Source: Bacteroidota bacterium (GTDB taxonomy: Bacteria; Bacteroidota; Bacteroidia; Chitinophagales; Chitinophagaceae). From it: a stretch of DNA of 64,000 nt. The stretch spans positions 1-64,000 of the forward strand of contig JAFAEM010000008.1 in NCBI GenBank assembly GCA_023424015.1, given 5' to 3'. Numbering within the stretch: position 1 is the stretch's first letter; each line of letters opens with the position of its first letter. Positions 60,543 to 64,000 of the stretch are shown one piece after another. Below the pieces are notes generated by a model. The model saw only the letters and a program-made list of their open reading frames with translations. It was not told where the DNA came from and made no database searches. Both the position numbers and the translations under genes were made by a program.

Positions 60543-62633
60543 ATGACATTATCTGACATACTTAAAGATTCCAACTATAAACTGACTCAATTCTCCATTG
60601 ACAAAGTAAAAGCCCTTGAAGAAAATATAGTTGTTAAAGAAACCAGAGGTAAGAATACTGCCTATGTAACATGCTTGGCGAGAAAAAAAGAAATTAAGCT
60701 AACACCTGAAGAGGCAATGAGACAATTGTACTTGATAGTCCTTAATAGCGACTTTGGTTATCCTTTAGACAGAATGGAATTAGAATATGCAGTTTCCTTT
60801 GGAAGAGAAAAAAAACGAGCTGACATTGTTGTATTTGATCGTGACAGAACTACTACTCCCTATATCATGGTAGAGTTGAAGAAACCAAAATTAAAAGATG
60901 GCAAGGAACAACTCAAATCGTATTGTAATGCCACTGGTGCACCCATTGGAATTTGGAGTAACGGTGATTCTATTTCTTTTTATCATCGCAAAGACCCAAA
61001 TTATTTTGAAGACATTCCAAATATCCCAAGAGCCGATCAAAAGCTTTCAGACATTCTAGAAGAACGTTGGACTATTGAAGATTTGATTGCCAAAGACAAA
61101 CTGGTTACTGAGCGAAAATCATTAAAAGACTTGATTCTGGAAATGGAAGATGAGGTTTTAGCAAATGCAGGTGTTGATGTTTTTGAAGAATTATTTAAGC
61201 TCATCTTTACCAAACTGTTTGATGAAATGGAAAGCGGTCGAAACCGTAAAAGGCATTTAGAGTTCAGGAATTACGGAGATACTGAAAGCGAACTAAAAAC
61301 AAAAATTCAGCGACTATTTGACCAATCGAAAAATAAGTGGGAAGGTGTGTTTTCAGATGATGACAAAATCATGCTTACCCCTTCTCACCTCTCAGTTTGT
61401 GTTTCTTCGTTGCAGGATGTTAAACTCTTTAATTCAAACCTAGATGTAGTGGATGAAGCATTTGAATACCTTATCAGTAAGAGCAGCAAGGGAGAAAAAG
61501 GCCAATATTTTACGCCTCGATATGTGATAGATATGTGTGTTAAGATGCTAAATCCTGATCCAGAAGAAACTGTCATTGATACTGCCGCTGGTAGTTGCGG
61601 ATTTCCGGTTCATACTATTTTTCACGTATGGGAAAAAATACTACAATCAAAAGGTTTAGACAAAAGCCATCTATTTACGCTGGAACAAAAACCAACTGAA
61701 TGTTTAGATTACGTAAGAGAAAAGGTTTTTGCTATTGACTTTGATGAGAAAGCGGTTCGGGTAGGGAGAACATTGAATTTGATAGCGGGTGATGGACAGA
61801 CTAATGTTTTACATTTAAATACTCTTGATTGGGAACGTTGGGATGAAAAAACAAACGATGAAGATTGGATAGATGTTTACAATGAAGGATGGAAAAAATT
61901 GAAAAAGTATCGCTCCGAAAGAAACAGCAATAGAGATTTTGGTTTTGATATTTTGATGGCTAATCCACCATTTGCAGGTGATATAAAGGAAAGCCGTATA
62001 CTGGCAAAGTATGAATTAGGCAAAAAAGTAAATGGCAAATATCAAACATCGGTTGGTAGGGATATTCTTTTTATTGAACGCAATCTTGATTTTCTGAAAC
62101 CGGGTGGAAGGATGGCAATTGTGTTGCCGCAAGGCCGTTTCAACAATACTAGTGACAAACAAATCCGTGATTTTATTGCTGAACATTGTCGCATTTTGGC
62201 AGTGGTAGGTTTGCATGGAAATGTCTTTAAACCACACACTGGAACTAAAACTAGTGTCCTGTTTGTGCAAAAATGGGATGACAAACTTTGTCCGAAAGTT
62301 GAAGATTACCCGATATTTTTTGCTACCATGCAGGAGCCAAGTAAAGACAATAGCGGGGAAAAGATTTTTGTAAAAGTCAAAGACTTAAAAGCTTGGGGCA
62401 TTAAAGCTGATCCTGTAACTGAAAGTGATCAACCAAATGCTGCGGCTGAACCTGTTGATCATTATGAAACAATCCCGAAAGACATATCTGAATTTGTCTT
62501 AGATGAACATGGACATTTAGTAGTTAAACACGATTTATTTAGTCATAAACTTAAAAAGGGACTTCGGACTCCTGATGGAATAGCAGAAGCCTTTACGGAG
62601 TTTGCAAAAAAGGAACGACTAAGTTTTTTTTAG
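60543..62633 (+). CDS. restriction nuclease-methyltransferase fusion (type IIG/BcgI-like RM subunit)
   Basis: A 696-residue protein. Residues about 1-190 are a type I HsdR-like nuclease domain, with a PD-(D/E)xK site as Asp94 (RADIVVF), Glu111-x-Lys113 (VELKKP) and QLKSY after it. Residues about 205-640 are an HsdM-type N6-adenine methyltransferase, with QYFTPR (321-326), motif I DTAAGSCGF (346-354) and motif IV NPPF (474-477). No helicase domain is present, so this is not a classical type I system. The layout matches two-subunit enzymes such as BcgI, in which one chain cuts and methylates and another recognises DNA. It ends in T TTT TTT TAG, and the specificity subunit continues in the -1 frame. 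The region is more A+T-rich than its neighbours. Confidence 0.88.
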   Translation: MTLSDILKDSNYKLTQFSIDKVKALEENIVVKETRGKNTAYVTCLARKKEIKLTPEEAMRQLYLIVLNSDFGYPLDRMELEYAVSFGREKKRADIVVFDRDRTTTPYIMVELKKPKLKDGKEQLKSYCNATGAPIGIWSNGDSISFYHRKDPNYFEDIPNIPRADQKLSDILEERWTIEDLIAKDKLVTERKSLKDLILEMEDEVLANAGVDVFEELFKLIFTKLFDEMESGRNRKRHLEFRNYGDTESELKTKIQRLFDQSKNKWEGVFSDDDKIMLTPSHLSVCVSSLQDVKLFNSNLDVVDEAFEYLISKSSKGEKGQYFTPRYVIDMCVKMLNPDPEETVIDTAAGSCGFPVHTIFHVWEKILQSKGLDKSHLFTLEQKPTECLDYVREKVFAIDFDEKAVRVGRTLNLIAGDGQTNVLHLNTLDWERWDEKTNDEDWIDVYNEGWKKLKKYRSERNSNRDFGFDILMANPPFAGDIKESRILAKYELGKKVNGKYQTSVGRDILFIERNLDFLKPGGRMAIVLPQGRFNNTSDKQIRDFIAEHCRILAVVGLHGNVFKPHTGTKTSVLFVQKWDDKLCPKVEDYPIFFATMQEPSKDNSGEKIFVKVKDLKAWGIKADPVTESDQPNAAAEPVDHYETIPKDISEFVLDEHGHLVVKHDLFSHKLKKGLRTPDGIAEAFTEFAKKERLSFF
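62624..62633 (+). promoter_or_regulatory. possible -1 frameshift site or phase-variable T8 tract
   Basis: In the methylase frame the codons are AGT TTT TTT TAG, so the heptamer T TTT TTT (62624-62630) directly precedes the stop. Slipping by -1 gives ...SFF-LGSPFDKVKY, which continues into the specificity subunit. Including the next base, the tract has eight T's; one extra T would also fuse the frames. Either event would give a single-chain nuclease-methylase-specificity protein. Confidence 0.5.
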
Positions 62634-62668
62634 GTAGCCCTTTCGATAAGGTTAAATACACGGCTTTA

Positions 62669-64000
62669 TTGAAAGGGCTCGAAATAAATGAAGTTAATCT
62701 CTCCTATCTTAAAAATCATTTTAGAATAGATTCAGAATTCTATCAATTGGAAGATATTGAAATGGAAAGGTTACTGCTTTCAAAGAATTCTATACAACTT
62801 GGTAAAGTATCATTGCTTTATGATGGTCCATTTGGATCAGAGTTTCTTGCTGATGGATATGAGAAAGAAGGAGTGCCGATTCTTAGGATGCAAAACATAA
62901 AAGCTAATGGATTATTTAATCGAAATAATCTTGAATTAATATCTGAATCCGATGCAAACAAACTTGCAAAATACACCGCCTATCCCGGGGAAGTTGTTAG
63001 TACAAAAATTGGGTTCTTGGGATATACGACAATACTCCCATCAACTTATGAAAAATATATTTTCCGAAGAGAATTAACACGTTTCCAAATCACCGAGCCC
63101 AAATTAAATCCATATTATTTGTCTACATTCTTGAATTCCAGATATGGCAGAAAGCAGTTTTATAGATATGCCAGCGGAACTTCACGAGACAGGGTTTTGT
63201 TAATTAATCAACGTGAAACACTTATACCACTTCTCGATGATACTTTTCAAAAAGATGTTCAGAATATTCTCATGTCTGCTTTCAATCGAATTGAAGAAAG
63301 TGAAGAAACGTTCATTAAAGCGGAAAATTTTCTTTTGCAAATTCTTGGTCTAAAAGATTTTCAACTGAGCAAAGAACCAGTAAACGTAAAATCTTTTCTA
63401 AAATCTTTAGGAACTTCAGGCCGTTTAGATGCGGAGTATTACCAAAAGAAATATGAACAGGTTGTTGACAAGATAAAATCCAACAATTTCGCAAGACTTA
63501 TAGACCTTGTTAATATTAAAAAATCTATTGAACCAGGCTCTGCTTATTATGCCGATGAAGGTTTACCGTTTGTACGGGTTTCAGATTACGATAAATTTGG
63601 CCTCTCAACACCAGACAAATATCTAACTAATGAGTTCTGTAGAGATAATGATAAACTTATCAAAGGATTAAAACCTAAAAAGGAAACTATTCTTTTCTCA
63701 AAAGATGGAAGTGTAGGGACTGCATATATGCTAAGAGAAGATGCTGACTTTATCACCTCTGGCGCAATTTTACACTTGAAAGTACGAAACAAAGACAAAC
63801 TTATTCCTGAATATTTAACTCTTGTTTTAAATTCAAAACTGGTTCAAATGCAAGCCGAAAGAGACGCAGGAGGTTCCATAATTCTTCATTGGCGTGTAAG
63901 TGAAATTGAGAATGTTGTAGTTCCAGTCATTGACTTTGACAAACAACAAAAAATTGCAAATCTGGTAGAGGAAAGTTTCAAACTCAAAAAAGAATCAGAA
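62669..64000 (+). CDS. restriction specificity subunit (HsdS-like), partial at the window end
   Basis: At least 444 residues, cut by the window end. The frame is open from 62576, overlapping the methylase end, but the first ATG is at 62762, after the conserved FRIDSEFYQ. The first usable codon before that is the TTG at 62669 (KGLEINEVNLSYL), hence this start. The protein shows two target-recognition halves: the first has FGSEFL, PILRMQNIK and STKIGFLG, and the second begins RLDAEYYQKKYE with PFVRVSDYDKFG, ILFSKDGSVGT and SGGSIILHWRVSEIENVVVP-like words. Each half should read part of a two-part DNA site. The upstream open codons (LGSPFDKVKYTALL) look coding, which favours fusion to the methylase by frameshift. 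Confidence 0.8.
   Translation, partial: MKGLEINEVNLSYLKNHFRIDSEFYQLEDIEMERLLLSKNSIQLGKVSLLYDGPFGSEFLADGYEKEGVPILRMQNIKANGLFNRNNLELISESDANKLAKYTAYPGEVVSTKIGFLGYTTILPSTYEKYIFRRELTRFQITEPKLNPYYLSTFLNSRYGRKQFYRYASGTSRDRVLLINQRETLIPLLDDTFQKDVQNILMSAFNRIEESEETFIKAENFLLQILGLKDFQLSKEPVNVKSFLKSLGTSGRLDAEYYQKKYEQVVDKIKSNNFARLIDLVNIKKSIEPGSAYYADEGLPFVRVSDYDKFGLSTPDKYLTNEFCRDNDKLIKGLKPKKETILFSKDGSVGTAYMLREDADFITSGAILHLKVRNKDKLIPEYLTLVLNSKLVQMQAERDAGGSIILHWRVSEIENVVVPVIDFDKQQKIANLVEESFKLKKESE

Overview
The window looks like a chromosomal segment of a Bacteroidota bacterium, most likely in the Chitinophagaceae/Sphingobacteriia range. The evidence is family content: two TonB-dependent receptors with carboxypeptidase-like N-terminal domains, many lipoproteins with an SC-type lipobox, DUF5686, DUF5103 and DUF5009 proteins, a lipoprotein form of TamA (TamL) with TamB, and RibBA. 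Several genes also have the Bacteroidota -7 promoter box TAnnTTTG directly in front of a short leader. No database search was run; all family names come from reading the translated sequence.

Layout. 0-2.5 kb: a 60-bp direct repeat, then two coupled GT4-type glycosyltransferases. 2.4-9.2 kb: housekeeping genes, namely an FtsE-like ATPase, a possible 32-residue ORF, a membrane-anchored FMN glutamate-synthase-like protein, purM, ribF, a lipoprotein and holA. 9.4-15.6 kb: two tandem paralogous coiled-coil membrane proteins, then a TonB receptor paired with a fasciclin lipoprotein. 15.7-29.7 kb: purC, a lactonase/Rid/PLP-dehydratase operon, trhO, a DUF5686 protein, a penicillin-acylase-like hydrolase, a phytase-esterase-like lipoprotein and a CPBP membrane protein. 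29.7-33 kb: two stable RNA genes, RNase P RNA and SRP RNA, both on the minus strand, with fsa between them and a large repeat block. 33-49.5 kb: envelope biogenesis (DUF5103, LolC/E-type permease, trmH-type methylase, tamL, DUF5009, Ca/Na exchanger, asparaginase, tamB) and ribBA. 49.7-60 kb: a large TonB receptor, 2H phosphoesterase, serine hydrolase, amidohydrolase, two metallophosphoesterases and a DUF4342 protein. 60.5-64 kb: a visibly more A+T-rich restriction-modification locus that runs off the end.

Two features stand out. First, the restriction locus encodes a nuclease-methyltransferase fusion whose stop codon directly follows T TTT TTT. The specificity subunit continues in the -1 frame with no ATG at its start. 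This would suit frameshift fusion or homopolymer phase variation into a single-chain type IIG enzyme. Second, many gene ends are filled stop-to-stop by simple or tandem repeats: 7-mers at 35.6 and 38.8 kb, and units of about 86-89 bp of the CACGAAT/CACGGATT type at 32.4 and 55.4 kb. At least one of these supplies the region upstream of the SRP RNA -7 box.

Genes that probably work together: the two glycosyltransferases; TonB receptor plus fasciclin lipoprotein; lactonase-Rid-dehydratase; TamL plus TamB; RibBA plus RibF (flavin supply); PurM plus PurC (purine synthesis, unlinked); and nuclease/methylase plus specificity subunit.
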